Counted from the first letter of the stretch, positions 27,815 to 37,997 are shown. The stretch: 64,000 nucleotides of DNA from Chryseobacterium sp. POL2 (GCF_011058315.1 NZ_CP049298.1:1302001-1366000); one strand, 5' to 3'. The notes: generated by a model not told the origin, from the sequence alone. Program-made: numbers and translations.

Positions 27815-28305
27815 AAATCGGAGATGCTGTAAGTATTTTGGATGATGACCTGCGTGGACACATCACTTCTGTTAAGCCAAATGGTTTTGATATCAAAGAC
27901 GCGTTTGGTTTTATTCACTTTTATCCAAAAGAAAAAGTTATTCTTTTAGACAAAAGTATTTACGAAAACATTAAGGTTTCTGTAAAAAAAGAAACGTCCA
28001 AGCCCATTTCTAAAAAACATAAAAAAGATGCTTTTCGTATTGACCTTCACTTCGAAAATTTGGTAAAAAAACCTTATGAATACGAGTCCTTTGAAAGATT
28101 AATGATACAAAAAGAAAAACTTTTGGAAGCCATCGACTTCTGCAGAACTCACAAACTGAAACGAATGATTATTATCCACGGTATCGGCGATGGTATTTTA
28201 CAAAATATGGTGCACCAGGTTGTCCAAGGTCTAGCAGATATCGAGTATGACGACGATGGATTTTTCTTTCATCAATCGGGTAGTTTGGAACTTATTTTCA
28301 AATAA
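27811..28305 (+). CDS. Smr-domain protein
   Basis: A 164-residue protein. The N-terminal part (residues 1-50; MKIGDAVSILDDDLRGHI) resembles the small beta-barrel domains of the DUF2027/MutS2-adjacent group. The C-terminal half is an Smr nuclease-like domain: IDLHFENLV opens it, and IIIHGIGDGILQNMV is the HGxGxG signature loop. Smr domains nick DNA or cut RNA in MutS2-like proteins. Overlap with the upstream phosphoesterase suggests a joint role, which is an inference. The stop at 28305 abuts the convergent yqgE gene. Confidence 0.82.
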   Translation: MKIGDAVSILDDDLRGHITSVKPNGFDIKDAFGFIHFYPKEKVILLDKSIYENIKVSVKKETSKPISKKHKKDAFRIDLHFENLVKKPYEYESFERLMIQKEKLLEAIDFCRTHKLKRMIIIHGIGDGILQNMVHQVVQGLADIEYDDDGFFFHQSGSLELIFK

Positions 28306-28307
28306 AA

Positions 28308-28856
28308 TTAGTTCATAGTTACATCATCTGGCGAGTTTGCAAAAATCAAAAAATCGCCGCCCAAATTTTGCATAATATCGCGCCAAAGCCCTCTATCATT
28401 CGGGAAGGTATAATCTAGATTATAGACATCTACCACCGTCCAATATTTACTTCTAATTTCTGTTTCTAGCTGCATCGCTGCCCAACCAGAATAACCTGCA
28501 AAAACCTTAACATCGGAAAGATTAAGCTTTTCATCAACAATGGCTGCAACGACTTTTTCGATATCTTCTGTCAAATAAAAATCGTCATTAATAAGGCTAT
28601 GTTTCTCGGTAATTGGCTCACCTTTAATGATAAAAAATATCTTCTCGCGTTCTACTGGTCCTCCGTCATACACTTCTACTTCGAAACCAAAAATATCCAA
28701 CAATCTATCGCTCATCATTTTATTCTTTTTGTTGAGTATAAGACCGAATCCGCCATGTCTATCATGCTGAACCATCAGGACCACCGAGCGCGAAAATATA
28801 TCGCCCGATGCGTCAGGTGTTGAGATTAAAAGTTTACCTTTGTAAGAGTTATTCAT
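28308..28856 (-). CDS. YqgE/AlgH family protein
   Basis: A 182-residue protein of the UPF0301 family, whose function is not established. Family features seen: GKLLISTPDASGDIFSRSVVLMVQHDRHGGFGLILNKK-type opening (HD..G.FGLI.NK), GGPVEREKIFFII, the VKVFAGYSGWAAMQLETEI block and the final DRGLWRDIMQNLGGDFLIF. Length is normal. It is divergent from pdxH across a 75-nt spacer. Confidence 0.9.
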   Translation of the reverse strand: MNNSYKGKLLISTPDASGDIFSRSVVLMVQHDRHGGFGLILNKKNKMMSDRLLDIFGFEVEVYDGGPVEREKIFFIIKGEPITEKHSLINDDFYLTEDIEKVVAAIVDEKLNLSDVKVFAGYSGWAAMQLETEIRSKYWTVVDVYNLDYTFPNDRGLWRDIMQNLGGDFLIFANSPDDVTMN

Positions 28857-28931
28857 AACTCAAAACTAAGTAAAATTATATTTTACGCCAATTTTTTTGA
28901 AATAGAACTTTGGTAATTTAACATTTCAAAT

Positions 28932-29576
28932 ATGGAAGATCTTCATCAACACAGAAAATCTTACGAAAAAGCAGAACTTACAGAATCAGAAATCCGCGAA
29001 AATCCAATTGAACAATTTCGGGATTGGTTCTTAGATGCAGAAGAAAATCCGTTGGTCGCAGAAGCCAATGCGATGGCAATTTCAACGTTAGAGTCTGACG
29101 GCTGCCCACGCACCCGAATGGTTTTATTAAAAGCATATAGCGCCGAAGGTTTTATATTCTACACCAATTATGACAGTCGCAAAGGTCAAGCTATTAAATC
29201 CAATCATAAAGCTTGTTTGCATTTTTTTTGGCCAAGTCTAGAACGTCAAATCATCATCAAAGCCAATCTTGAAAAAATAGCGCCTAATCTCAGCGACGGT
29301 TACTTTCATTCGAGACCACGGGGCAGTCAATTGGGTGCTTTGGTTTCGCCACAAAGTCATGAAATCCCCAATCGGGAATTTCTAGAAAACAAACTTCAGG
29401 ATTTGGAAAAAGAATGGGAAGGCAAGGAAATCCCAAGACCCGAAAACTGGGGAGGTTATTTGGCAAGACCTTACGAAATCGAATTTTGGCAAGGTCGTCC
29501 CAACCGACTGCATGACCGCATCCTATACCAATTAGAAAACAATCTTGACTGGAAAATAAAAAGACTCGCACCGTAA
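28932..29576 (+). CDS. pdxH: Pyridoxamine 5'-phosphate oxidase
   Basis: PdxH oxidises pyridoxamine or pyridoxine 5'-phosphate to pyridoxal 5'-phosphate using FMN. The 214-residue enzyme has the FMN-binding barrel (NAMAISTLESDGCPRTRMVLLKAY; GFIFYTNYDSRKGQAIKSN), the substrate block RPRGSQLGALVSPQSHEI, and the C-terminal dimer/PLP motif FWQGRPNRLHDRILYQ followed by WKIKRLAP. Length is normal. The stop codon lies inside the stem of a strong bidirectional terminator. PLP made here would serve the two aminotransferases encoded nearby. Confidence 0.95.
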   Translation: MEDLHQHRKSYEKAELTESEIRENPIEQFRDWFLDAEENPLVAEANAMAISTLESDGCPRTRMVLLKAYSAEGFIFYTNYDSRKGQAIKSNHKACLHFFWPSLERQIIIKANLEKIAPNLSDGYFHSRPRGSQLGALVSPQSHEIPNREFLENKLQDLEKEWEGKEIPRPENWGGYLARPYEIEFWQGRPNRLHDRILYQLENNLDWKIKRLAP

Positions 29577-29589
29577 ACGAGTCTTTTTT
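29558..29589. terminator. Bidirectional terminator overlapping the pdxH stop
   Basis: AAAAGACTCG and CGAGTCTTTT pair perfectly around a CACCGTAAA-type loop that contains the pdxH stop codon. T-runs occur on both strands. Confidence 0.85.
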
Positions 29590-29605
29590 ATATTTTAGAA
29601 AAACT

Positions 29606-30415
29606 TTAGAAACTCAACTTCCAAGCGTCTAGCATTTCTGTAAATCGAGTCGAGTCAAAGCTTTTGCTTCTGATTTTGGAAACAATATGAATTCCTTTTT
29701 CATCTGATATTCTAATAATTTCATCAGACTTTTGGGATTCGAAAGCAATAATCTCAGCTTCTTCTATTTCTGCCAATTTATTTTTATGAACAAAGGTGAC
29801 AAAGCTTTCCATAAGTGGCGAAATATAAGCACCTTCTGTCTGTTTCGGAATTTTAATCACATTGTCTTGCAAAAACAAAAGATTCCCAAAGATACTTCTC
29901 GCAATACGTTTGCTGGGATTTAATAATATCAAATCGTCCAAATCATTATCTCTGGCATAAATGCTAGCATAGATATTCTCAGGACAATGCACTTTGATAT
30001 TGCTAAGAAGATTGGCATTGACATTAATTTCTTTTATCATATCCAATTCGATTGTTCCTTGGATAGCTAATGGATCGCTAACTTCTTTCACTTCAAAATA
30101 AAAAGAAGTTTTGGCTTTCGGGAGATTAGCTTGATCTGCTTCTTCACGATAAACCATAAAATCTATAATCGCATTCTGAATATTTTTTTCTAAAACTTCT
30201 TTCTGAAAAAGCTCTTGAAAAAACTCTAAGGTGTAAGACAACGGAATATCAAATCGCATTTTGCGCATCGACGCCATGAGGAAAAAGTAAACTTCTTCTG
30301 CCATTATTAGCGTATTGTTGCGCACAAAAAAGGACACTTTTACCGCATCTCCGTATAAAAATGCGCGGTTGACCGTTTGTAGATTGTCTTCTATATATTG
30401 TAACTTTTGCATCAT
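29606..30415 (-). CDS. Class IV aminotransferase-like protein
   Basis: A 269-residue protein with the class IV (branched-chain / 4-amino-4-deoxychorismate lyase) fold. NRAFLYGDAVKVSFFVRNN is the usual substrate-loop start, and NVNANLLSNIKVHCPENIY should contain the PLP-binding lysine (SNIK). The region that in the family reads GxVxExTxSN is here RIARSIFGN, so the conserved Glu and Thr are lost. The protein is plausibly PLP-dependent, perhaps with changed chemistry. It lies between pdxH and the START-like gene, a layout I associate with flavobacteria. Confidence 0.7.
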   Translation of the reverse strand: MMQKLQYIEDNLQTVNRAFLYGDAVKVSFFVRNNTLIMAEEVYFFLMASMRKMRFDIPLSYTLEFFQELFQKEVLEKNIQNAIIDFMVYREEADQANLPKAKTSFYFEVKEVSDPLAIQGTIELDMIKEINVNANLLSNIKVHCPENIYASIYARDNDLDDLILLNPSKRIARSIFGNLLFLQDNVIKIPKQTEGAYISPLMESFVTFVHKNKLAEIEEAEIIAFESQKSDEIIRISDEKGIHIVSKIRSKSFDSTRFTEMLDAWKLSF

Positions 30416-30464
30416 AAATAAAAAAATAATGAACGATAAATATCGTCCATTTTTATAAGTTTAA

Positions 30465-30851
30465 CTAGGCTGCACCTAATTTTATTTTAAGGTTTTCTAT
30501 GAGGTTTTCCCAATATAGACGATTTTCTTCCTCATCTCCTTCGTCACAAAAATCAGTAATATTGAGCGACAAATCTTCGGTAAGCTCATCGATGATAATT
30601 GTTAACTCGAAGAAATATTTTGAGCCTTCGTCTTCTTCCCAACGGAAACGAACAAAACTCTCTGGTTTGTAACGGATAAGCGTTGCTCTCTCGGCAGGCC
30701 CACCTCCCCAGCTAAAATAAAAATCATCTCCACGTTCTACCACTTCATCGGCAAACCACTCTGACAGACCTTCCGCACTTGCTAAATACTCGTACAATAT
30801 CTCTGATAGACAGTGCATATTATATTCGTAGTGAACTTTCGTTTTTGCCAT
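30465..30851 (-). CDS. START-like domain protein
   Basis: A 128-residue cytoplasmic protein of the SRPBCC/START-like superfamily, a helix-grip fold that can hold hydrophobic ligands. The sequence opens KTKVHYEYNMHCLSEILYEYLASAEGLSEWFADEV and contains the FYFSWGGGPAERATLI and FVRFRWEED strands, then an acidic C-terminal stretch (DEGDEEENRLYWENLI). The family is well known in Bacteroidetes, but no biochemical role is established. It precedes the class IV aminotransferase gene by about 50 nt on the same strand. Confidence 0.8.
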   Translation of the reverse strand: MAKTKVHYEYNMHCLSEILYEYLASAEGLSEWFADEVVERGDDFYFSWGGGPAERATLIRYKPESFVRFRWEEDEGSKYFFELTIIIDELTEDLSLNITDFCDEGDEEENRLYWENLIENLKIKLGAA

Positions 30852-30987
30852 AAATCGTATTTATAATCAGGGCGCAATATATAAATTAATTTCTTATTTG
30901 CAAATGCTTTATTAAGCTTAAAAATAAAATAAATCACAAAAAAACATGTTTTTTGTCACTTAATCACTAATTCTTTAATACTTTGAT

Positions 30988-32190
30988 TTAATAGTTTTTA
31001 TCTAAATTCTTAACCTCATCGATAGCTTCCAAAATTATTTGGCATCCTATCGTAATTTCTTCATTAGAAATCGTCAATGGTGGTGAAATTCTTAAAAACT
31101 CATTGCGGTAGAGTTGCCAGAAAACAATAAGACCTTTTTCCATGCAACGTTTTGCAACCGCCAAAGTAAATTCTGGACTTCCGAGATCCACTGCCAACAT
31201 GAGACCTTTGCCATTTACTTTTTTAATATTTGGATGTACCAATAGTTCTCGGAAAAGCTGCTCTTTCTCATCCGTTAAGGTCATAAGTCCACTTTCTAAA
31301 ACTTCTTCTAAAGTAGCTAAACACGCCGCAGCAATCAATGGGTTACCTCCAAAAGTCGTAATATGTCCTAACTTCGGCGAATGGGATAAACTGTCCATAA
31401 TCTCGCGAGATGCCATAAAAGCGCCTACTGGAACACCACCGCCCATACCTTTTCCCATCACCAAAATATCGGGAACAATGCCATAATGTTCGAAAGCAAA
31501 TAATTTTCCGGTTCTTCCAAAACCAGGCTGAATCTCATCCAAAATCAACAATGCACCGACTTTTTCACAATGTTTTTTAAGATTGATAAAATAATCTTGC
31601 GACGGTGTTATAAAGCCTGCTGCCCCCTGAATGGTTTCTACAATAACGCAAGCCGTTTTTTCGGTTATTTGTCCAAAATCGTTTTGGTTATCATATTCAA
31701 TAAAGTCAATCATGGGTAATAGTGGGCGAAACTCACGCTTGTGCACTTCGTTGCCAGCCACACTCAGCGCACCATGTGTATTCCCGTGATAAGCATTTTT
31801 GAAGGCAACAATCTCTTCTCTCCCCGTATATCTTTTGGCAAGTTTTAGCGCACCATCGATTGCTTCGGCGCCACTGTTAACAAGATAAGTAACCTCCAAA
31901 GGCTCGGGCGTTGCTTCTGCCAATAGCCGACACAGTTTAACAGGAGCTTCTTGTGCATATTCGCCATATACCATAACGTGAAGATATTTGTCCGCTTGAT
32001 TTTTGATGGCGTTAACGACTTTGGGGTGCGAATGTCCTAATGTGTTTGCCGATACACCAGCAACAAAATCCAAATAAGCTTTTCCGTCTTTTCCGTAGAT
32101 GTAACTACCTTCTGCTCTTTCGACTTCGAAACCGGCTGCATAAGGTGTTGTCTGTGCTTGATATTTGAAGAAATTATTTTTGATATCCAT
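30988..32190 (-). CDS. Class III aminotransferase (aspartate aminotransferase family, acetylornithine-like)
   Basis: A 400-residue PLP-dependent enzyme. The family signature is seen in DILVMGKGMGGGVPVGAFMASREIM, where the Lys of MGKGMGG (about residue 246) binds PLP. Also visible are the N-terminal GKAYLDFVAGVSANTLGHSHPKVV segment and ALLILDEIQPGFGRTGKLFAFEHYG, with the Asp that contacts the pyridine nitrogen. Class III enzymes of this layout act on acetylornithine, ornithine or 4-aminobutyrate; the donor cannot be settled here. No arginine-biosynthesis neighbours are present. Confidence 0.88.
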   Translation of the reverse strand: MDIKNNFFKYQAQTTPYAAGFEVERAEGSYIYGKDGKAYLDFVAGVSANTLGHSHPKVVNAIKNQADKYLHVMVYGEYAQEAPVKLCRLLAEATPEPLEVTYLVNSGAEAIDGALKLAKRYTGREEIVAFKNAYHGNTHGALSVAGNEVHKREFRPLLPMIDFIEYDNQNDFGQITEKTACVIVETIQGAAGFITPSQDYFINLKKHCEKVGALLILDEIQPGFGRTGKLFAFEHYGIVPDILVMGKGMGGGVPVGAFMASREIMDSLSHSPKLGHITTFGGNPLIAAACLATLEEVLESGLMTLTDEKEQLFRELLVHPNIKKVNGKGLMLAVDLGSPEFTLAVAKRCMEKGLIVFWQLYRNEFLRISPPLTISNEEITIGCQIILEAIDEVKNLDKNY

Positions 32191-32593
32191 TTTAAAATTC
32201 TAAAACTTTATGAAGATGCAAATTTACGACCTAGAAATTGAACTAAAAACCAAGTCAAAGCTTTTATCAAAATAATCTTTAAAATTTAGGAGAATTTTTC
32301 ATTTAATCTTTATGCTGTATGTTTTTAAATCTAAACATTTTTTGTCATTAACGTTACCGAACCTTAGATTCCTCAACTCGCTTTGCTACTTTCGGAAGGA
32401 CAATATTGAAATATTATGATTACTAATTGACAATTATAAAATAGAAATCCCAATCTGCGCCCCGGCGTAGGCGGAACTCCTTTTGCGAGAGGCTATGCCG
32501 AGCAAAAGAGTGGGAGCCGAAGACGGAAATGGCGCCCAAATAAAAGCCTCATAAATTTTGAAAACTTATGAGGCTAAAGTATGTTTTAAAATA
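32191..32593. other. 403-bp spacer with GC-rich palindromic block
   Basis: No gene is seen. The stretch 32455-32537 is markedly GC-rich against the AT-rich flanks. It contains inverted sequences: ACTCCTTTTGC against GCAAAAGAGT around a GGCTATGCC turn, and outer GCGCC / GGCGC ends. It has the look of an extragenic repetitive palindrome. A terminator for the lptA-like gene follows at 32545-32575. Confidence 0.5.
32545..32575 (-). terminator. Terminator of the OstA-like / Fur unit
   Basis: AGCCTCATAA and TTATGAGGCT form a perfect 10-bp stem with an AT loop. On the minus strand it is followed by TTTTATTT, as expected of a Rho-independent terminator. Confidence 0.85.
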
Positions 32594-34327
32594 CTATCGT
32601 TTCTCGCGAACGGGCGTTTTGGGTTTGTTTTTTTCGGCTTGTTTTTGACGTTCTGCTTCTGCCAAGTCGTAAAGTTTGTTGTCGGACTCATAGACAATTT
32701 CGTCATAATTGGGCGTATCGAGGAAGATATCTTCCCATTTTTTCGGTCGGTCTTTGGTATTCCAATTGAAGTCTGGAAAAAATCGTTTTTCGCGTGGCAA
32801 CATACTCATGGGATAGATGTCGGATTGCGCGCCAATACGGCAAGTCACCGTCTCTAGGCGTTTTTCGATAAAGTCCGCCTCGATCTGTCCGCACACAGCG
32901 ATGGCCACACCAATGCGGCTCATCTCTTTTGTTTTTTCGTTTTCTTCGTCGGCGTAAGCGATGGATTGGGCATTTTCGACAGCTACGGCTTTTTTGATTT
33001 GGCCTTTTTCGAAATAAATTCCCATCCATTTGCTTTTGATTTGATGGAACTCGTCTTTCATATTCAGAGAGTCCACTTTGCTGATAGCAAAGGCATTTCC
33101 AAGGACTTTTACCGAGTCGATATCTTGCGTCGTGGTGTTCATAAAAACCTTGACCTCGTCGCCTGTAATCTGCTTGGTTCCTGACCAAAGTATTGGATTT
33201 TTCATCAAATGCAAAATGCCATCGGTCTCATTATAAGACATCGAATCGGCGCGTGCTTGCATATTGGTTTTGAAAACGCGAACCTTGTGATAAGCGCGTA
33301 GATAGCTTTTTTTCTGATTGGTAGAATCGGGTTTTTGAAAACTTAAAAATCGATCTGCAGAAATATACATGGAGTCTTTTTCGAAAATCTTAACGGCGTA
33401 AGGCTTGTTGGTTATCATTGCAGAGTCTTTTAACTCATAGATTTCTGCGTAACCACCTTTAACAAAGCGTTTTTCTTTGGGATCGTCCAGCATGACATTT
33501 CCTGTTCCTTTTCCAAAGCCTGTATTTCTGTTATAAACGAGCTCGTCTCCTGTAAGAATTTTGCCGTTGTAGTGAATTCTTGAGTTTTTTCTGAGGTGCG
33601 AAATACCTGTTTTCCCATCGTGCTCGCCCAATTCTGTGTAGACATAATTTCCGTAATTCGTTTTACTACGAATGGTTGTAGGTCCAAAGAATTTTGAAAG
33701 TTTTGTTGTTTGATTGGTTTTGATATTATCACTTTCTATCGTGTAATCTTTAGCATCAATGGTAGAGTGTCCAACAAAATCGATGTCTTTTGTATTGACA
33801 TAATAGGTTGCTGACTTGGTGTACATGATGTTTTGTCCATCAGAAATTGTTCCTCCTGTATTAAAATAGGCTGTATTAGGAACACGGTCGTAATATAAAA
33901 TTTCGGTTTTGATGCTTTGCTTGGGATCGGTCAATACAACATTTCGGCGTGCGATACCACGTTGCGAATTTCCGTCATATTCCATTTCCTCAGCCGTAAT
34001 TTTGGTACCATCGGCGTTTAGCAATACAACATTTCCGATGGCTTTCAGGAAATTTTCTTTTTGATATAAAACGACTTTGTCAGCTGTAAGAACCGAACCT
34101 TGATGTTCAAATTTAACATTTCCCGAAAAGACAAGATTTCCTTCGTACTGATCGGGTTTTACGCCAGACTCATCGGAGTGTATGTGCTGAACTTTTGACG
34201 CTTGTTCCTGTTGGGGCTTGGGCGCAAAAAAAGGATCTCTCGGGTTGTTATTATAAGGTGTCTGCGCAACAATCCGAAACAATCCCGATAGGCTGAATAT
34301 TAAAAATAATAGAAAAAATTTGTTCAT
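32594..34327 (-). CDS. OstA/LptA-like lipopolysaccharide transport protein
   Basis: A 577-residue periplasmic protein. The signal peptide (residues 1-21, ending RIVAQ) is followed by tandem OstA/LptA-type beta-jellyroll repeats: LVFSGNVKFEHQGSVLTADKVVLY, FLKAIGNVVLLNADGTKITAEEMEYD, KILTGDELVYNRNTGFGKGTGNVML. LptA bridges the periplasm in LPS export. The protein is longer than E. coli LptA, as is usual in Bacteroidetes, and ends in a charged tail (AEAERQKQAEKNKPKTPVREKR). It starts 3 nt after the stop of the Fur-family gene, which lies upstream on the minus strand. Confidence 0.82.
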   Translation of the reverse strand: MNKFFLLFLIFSLSGLFRIVAQTPYNNNPRDPFFAPKPQQEQASKVQHIHSDESGVKPDQYEGNLVFSGNVKFEHQGSVLTADKVVLYQKENFLKAIGNVVLLNADGTKITAEEMEYDGNSQRGIARRNVVLTDPKQSIKTEILYYDRVPNTAYFNTGGTISDGQNIMYTKSATYYVNTKDIDFVGHSTIDAKDYTIESDNIKTNQTTKLSKFFGPTTIRSKTNYGNYVYTELGEHDGKTGISHLRKNSRIHYNGKILTGDELVYNRNTGFGKGTGNVMLDDPKEKRFVKGGYAEIYELKDSAMITNKPYAVKIFEKDSMYISADRFLSFQKPDSTNQKKSYLRAYHKVRVFKTNMQARADSMSYNETDGILHLMKNPILWSGTKQITGDEVKVFMNTTTQDIDSVKVLGNAFAISKVDSLNMKDEFHQIKSKWMGIYFEKGQIKKAVAVENAQSIAYADEENEKTKEMSRIGVAIAVCGQIEADFIEKRLETVTCRIGAQSDIYPMSMLPREKRFFPDFNWNTKDRPKKWEDIFLDTPNYDEIVYESDNKLYDLAEAERQKQAEKNKPKTPVREKR

Positions 34328-34330
34328 TCC

Positions 34331-34804
34331 TTATGACTTCTTATGGCCATAAAAATAAAGCGAATGCGTGTCTATTTTAACACCAAAAGCTTGTTCAATA
34401 GATTCTTTGATACCTTGAATTCTTGGATCGCAAAATTCAATAATCTCGGCGATTTCCTTATCGGTGCCATCTTTATAAATGACCAAGTGATCGTGTTGTT
34501 TATCAAAATAGGATTTCTCATAAGATGATGAACTCAATGTTTTTTCTCCGAATTGATGCTTTCTGATAAGACCTGCATCCAAGAAAATCTCAATTGTATT
34601 ATAAATCGTCGCTTTGCTGACATGATACTTTTTTTGCATCATAATCAGGTATAAATCATCAACATTGAAGTGATGGTCCAAGTTGTATATTTCTTCTAAA
34701 ATGGTATAACGTTCTGGTGTATTTCTAAAACCTTTTTCTAAAAGATATTGTCTTAATACATCTTTGATTGTTACTACATTTAGTTCTTTTTGTGTTGTCT
34801 CCAT
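34331..34804 (-). CDS. Fur-family transcriptional regulator
   Basis: A 157-residue repressor of the Fur superfamily. The winged helix covers residues about 15-90 (LRQYLLEKGFRNTPERYTILEEIY; KYHVSKATIYNTIEIFLDAGLI), with the metal-site HHFNVDDLY block. The dimer domain has KQHDHLVIYKDGTDKEIAEII and the last histidine in THSLYFYGH. The CxxC structural zinc sites are missing; only one Cys (EFCDPRI) is seen, so this is the short-zinc type common in flavobacteria. The metal and target genes are unknown. It is cotranscribed with the OstA-like gene (3-nt gap). Confidence 0.88.
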   Translation of the reverse strand: METTQKELNVVTIKDVLRQYLLEKGFRNTPERYTILEEIYNLDHHFNVDDLYLIMMQKKYHVSKATIYNTIEIFLDAGLIRKHQFGEKTLSSSSYEKSYFDKQHDHLVIYKDGTDKEIAEIIEFCDPRIQGIKESIEQAFGVKIDTHSLYFYGHKKS

Positions 34805-34864
34805 AATCGATTCGATAGGACAAAATTACAATTAATTTTTGTAATGATTAGCAAGTCACCAAGT

Positions 34865-36826
34865 CTAGACTTTTCTAATTTTGTCATGTACATAACCTTG
34901 CTCCAAAAGTGGCGCCGACTCAACAACCACATTGTGAGAGGCTACACCATAGGCTTTGAAATCATTGCTACCCATAGTTCTGACAAAATTATAAACATTC
35001 ATAATGAGTTTTTCACGGATATTTAATAGATAATCGTTGATATAGACATTGTCGATGATCACAAATTTGAGGTCTGGTGGGATATTATGCGATCGTAATG
35101 ACGGATAGCTGCTCTTAGAAGGAATCATCTCTTCGTCCATCATATCGTCTAAAACCTGTCCAAAATAATCGCTAATTCTTCGATCGACTTTGAAACCAAG
35201 CAAGAAATTTACTTTATAAATCGTACCTGGAAGAATTTCTTCAAGATGGTATTTGAAAGTATAAGGCTCTTCCTGATTAATAACACTTAAAATAAAATAA
35301 TGATCGGCTCTTTTCGGTTGCGATTTTATAATAGAATAAATAATTTTTGACTCGACTTCGTCTTCTTTTTGGGCGCGGCTGAAGAAGGCTAAATTCGTAG
35401 CATATTTGGGAATTGTCTCGTCCAATTTCATATCCATAATCGTGGATACATAATTGTTAAGTTTGACAAATTTAACAAACTGCGTTTTGATTTTGCGACC
35501 ATTATACCAGCCGTACATACAAATTCCGATGAAACCTGCTAGTAATACAGAAATCCACCCGCCTTCGAAGAATTTAATAATATTGGCACTAAAGAATCCA
35601 AGCTCGATGGTTAAATAGGTAACACCAAATAAAGCAATCCAAATTTTTGGCGTTCTTGTTTTGAAAAACCAAAATACCAACAAAATCGTCGTCATCAACA
35701 TGGTTACCGTAATAGAAAGTCCATAAGCGGCTTCCATTCTACCCGACTCTTTGAAGAATACGACAATAATGACGCACATCAAAAATATTCCCCAATTAAT
35801 TCTAGGGATATACATTTGCCCTTTGATACCCGATGGATAATCGATTTGTTGATTTGGCCAAAGGTTAATGGACATTGCTTCCGAAAACATGGTAAATGCT
35901 CCTGTAATTACCGATTGACTGGCAATAATTGCCGCCGCAGTTGCGATGATAACACCAGGAAGGATAAACCATTCTGGCATAATTCCGAAGAAAGGATTTT
36001 TACCATTAAACACCTCATGATAGTTGTTTAGTAACCATGCACCTTGACCAAGATAATTAAGAATCAACATGGCTTTTACAAAGATCCAACTAATTCTAAT
36101 ATTACTTTTTCCGCAATGTCCAAGATCCGAATAAAGTGCTTCTGCCCCAGTAGTACAAAGAAAAACCGCACCTAGAATAATAATGGCTGAAGGCGAATTA
36201 TAAATTAATTTTACAGCGTAGATGGGATTAAAAGCTTTTAAAATATAAGGCGCGTCCAAAAGATGATAAAGCCCCAATGTCCCCAACATCAAAAACCAAA
36301 TCACCATAACTGGTCCAAAAAACTTCCCAATAAAACTCGTCCCAAATTGTTGCACAATAAATATAATAAACAATATAGTTAAAGTAATAGGTACAACTGG
36401 CGGATTATGCACCACAAGCTCTAAACCTTCAACAGCCGACATCACGGTTAAGGATGGCGTAATAATACTATCTGCCACCAAAGCAGCAGCACCTATTATT
36501 GCAATAATATACAACCATTTCTTACGAATTCGTTTCACCAAAGAATAAAGAGAAAGTATTCCACCTTCTCCTTTGTTGTCTGCTCGCAAAGCTATAATAA
36601 CGTACTTAAGGGTTGTCTGTAGCGTAATGGTCCAGATAATACAAGACAATGCACCCTCTATATATTCTTCCGAAATAATTCCGCCAGACTTACCAGCATT
36701 GATAATAGCTTTCATCACATACAAAGGCGATGTACCGATGTCGCCAAAAACGATACCCAACGAAACGATAACGCCGAAGAAAGAAAGCTTTTTGATGTCT
36801 ATATGACCACTAGAAGTTTGTGCCAT
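34865..36826 (-). CDS. kup: KUP-family potassium transporter
   Basis: A 653-residue K+ uptake protein. The N-terminal region holds about 12 transmembrane helices with the KUP signatures VSLGIVFGDIGTSPLYVMKAI and ALRADNKGEGGILSLYSLV, then a cytoplasmic C-terminal domain (MDETIPKYATNLAFFSRAQ; ...DYFGQVLDDMMDE). KUP proteins import K+ with H+. The length is in the family's range. It is monocistronic and shares a 60-nt promoter region with the Fur-family gene downstream. Confidence 0.95.
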   Translation of the reverse strand: MAQTSSGHIDIKKLSFFGVIVSLGIVFGDIGTSPLYVMKAIINAGKSGGIISEEYIEGALSCIIWTITLQTTLKYVIIALRADNKGEGGILSLYSLVKRIRKKWLYIIAIIGAAALVADSIITPSLTVMSAVEGLELVVHNPPVVPITLTILFIIFIVQQFGTSFIGKFFGPVMVIWFLMLGTLGLYHLLDAPYILKAFNPIYAVKLIYNSPSAIIILGAVFLCTTGAEALYSDLGHCGKSNIRISWIFVKAMLILNYLGQGAWLLNNYHEVFNGKNPFFGIMPEWFILPGVIIATAAAIIASQSVITGAFTMFSEAMSINLWPNQQIDYPSGIKGQMYIPRINWGIFLMCVIIVVFFKESGRMEAAYGLSITVTMLMTTILLVFWFFKTRTPKIWIALFGVTYLTIELGFFSANIIKFFEGGWISVLLAGFIGICMYGWYNGRKIKTQFVKFVKLNNYVSTIMDMKLDETIPKYATNLAFFSRAQKEDEVESKIIYSIIKSQPKRADHYFILSVINQEEPYTFKYHLEEILPGTIYKVNFLLGFKVDRRISDYFGQVLDDMMDEEMIPSKSSYPSLRSHNIPPDLKFVIIDNVYINDYLLNIREKLIMNVYNFVRTMGSNDFKAYGVASHNVVVESAPLLEQGYVHDKIRKV

Positions 36827-36911
36827 TGTTTGAAAAAATAAAGTGCAAATTTATATTATTTTAGAAACGAAAATACATCTTGTTATTATTTTTTTTCATT
36901 AAAAATAAGTA

Positions 36912-37241
36912 TCATTTCAAGTAATTTAAAAAAGACCAAAAGCCTTTGTTTCTCAGATAATTAAAATCCGTTTCATTTTCATAAGCTTCCTTTTCAAAAG
37001 ATATCGCACGGTAAGCCTGGTATCGATTTCTTAAATAAATAAGGCGCAGAATATATTCTGTAACATATAAAAAGTAAAATGGCAAAATTAACAACTCCAA
37101 CTGCTGTCGCAGATGTATGCGTTCATGATTAATCAAAACCCGATTCTTACAATCTTCTTTTCTTTGAAGAATAATAAAAGGAAACAAAGTAATCCCCGAA
37201 ATTTTCATACTTTTGAGAAAAGTTCTTAACACAATAATCAT
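36912..37241 (-). CDS. Small membrane protein with an M56-like HExxH motif
   Basis: A 109-residue protein I cannot name with confidence. It has an N-terminal hydrophobic part (SGITLFPFIILQRKE) and a core NHERIHLRQQLELLILPFYFLYVTEYILRLIYL. The NHERIH sequence is an HExxH zinc-site motif followed by a membrane helix, as in M56/BlaR1-type membrane peptidase fragments. It ends AYENETDFNYLRNKGFWSFL. It may be a minimal metallopeptidase-like protein, but catalytic activity is unproven. Confidence 0.55.
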   Translation of the reverse strand: MIIVLRTFLKSMKISGITLFPFIILQRKEDCKNRVLINHERIHLRQQLELLILPFYFLYVTEYILRLIYLRNRYQAYRAISFEKEAYENETDFNYLRNKGFWSFLNYLK

Positions 37242-37275
37242 ATATCAAAGATATATTTTTTTGAAAACAATTTAA

Positions 37276-37994
<719 letters not shown>

Positions 37995-37997
37995 AAA

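Noticed and set aside
32703-33188. 161-residue minus-strand frame inside the OstA-like gene
   Set aside because: It is an out-of-frame shadow of 32594-34327, rich in Arg and short repeats, with no recognisable domain.
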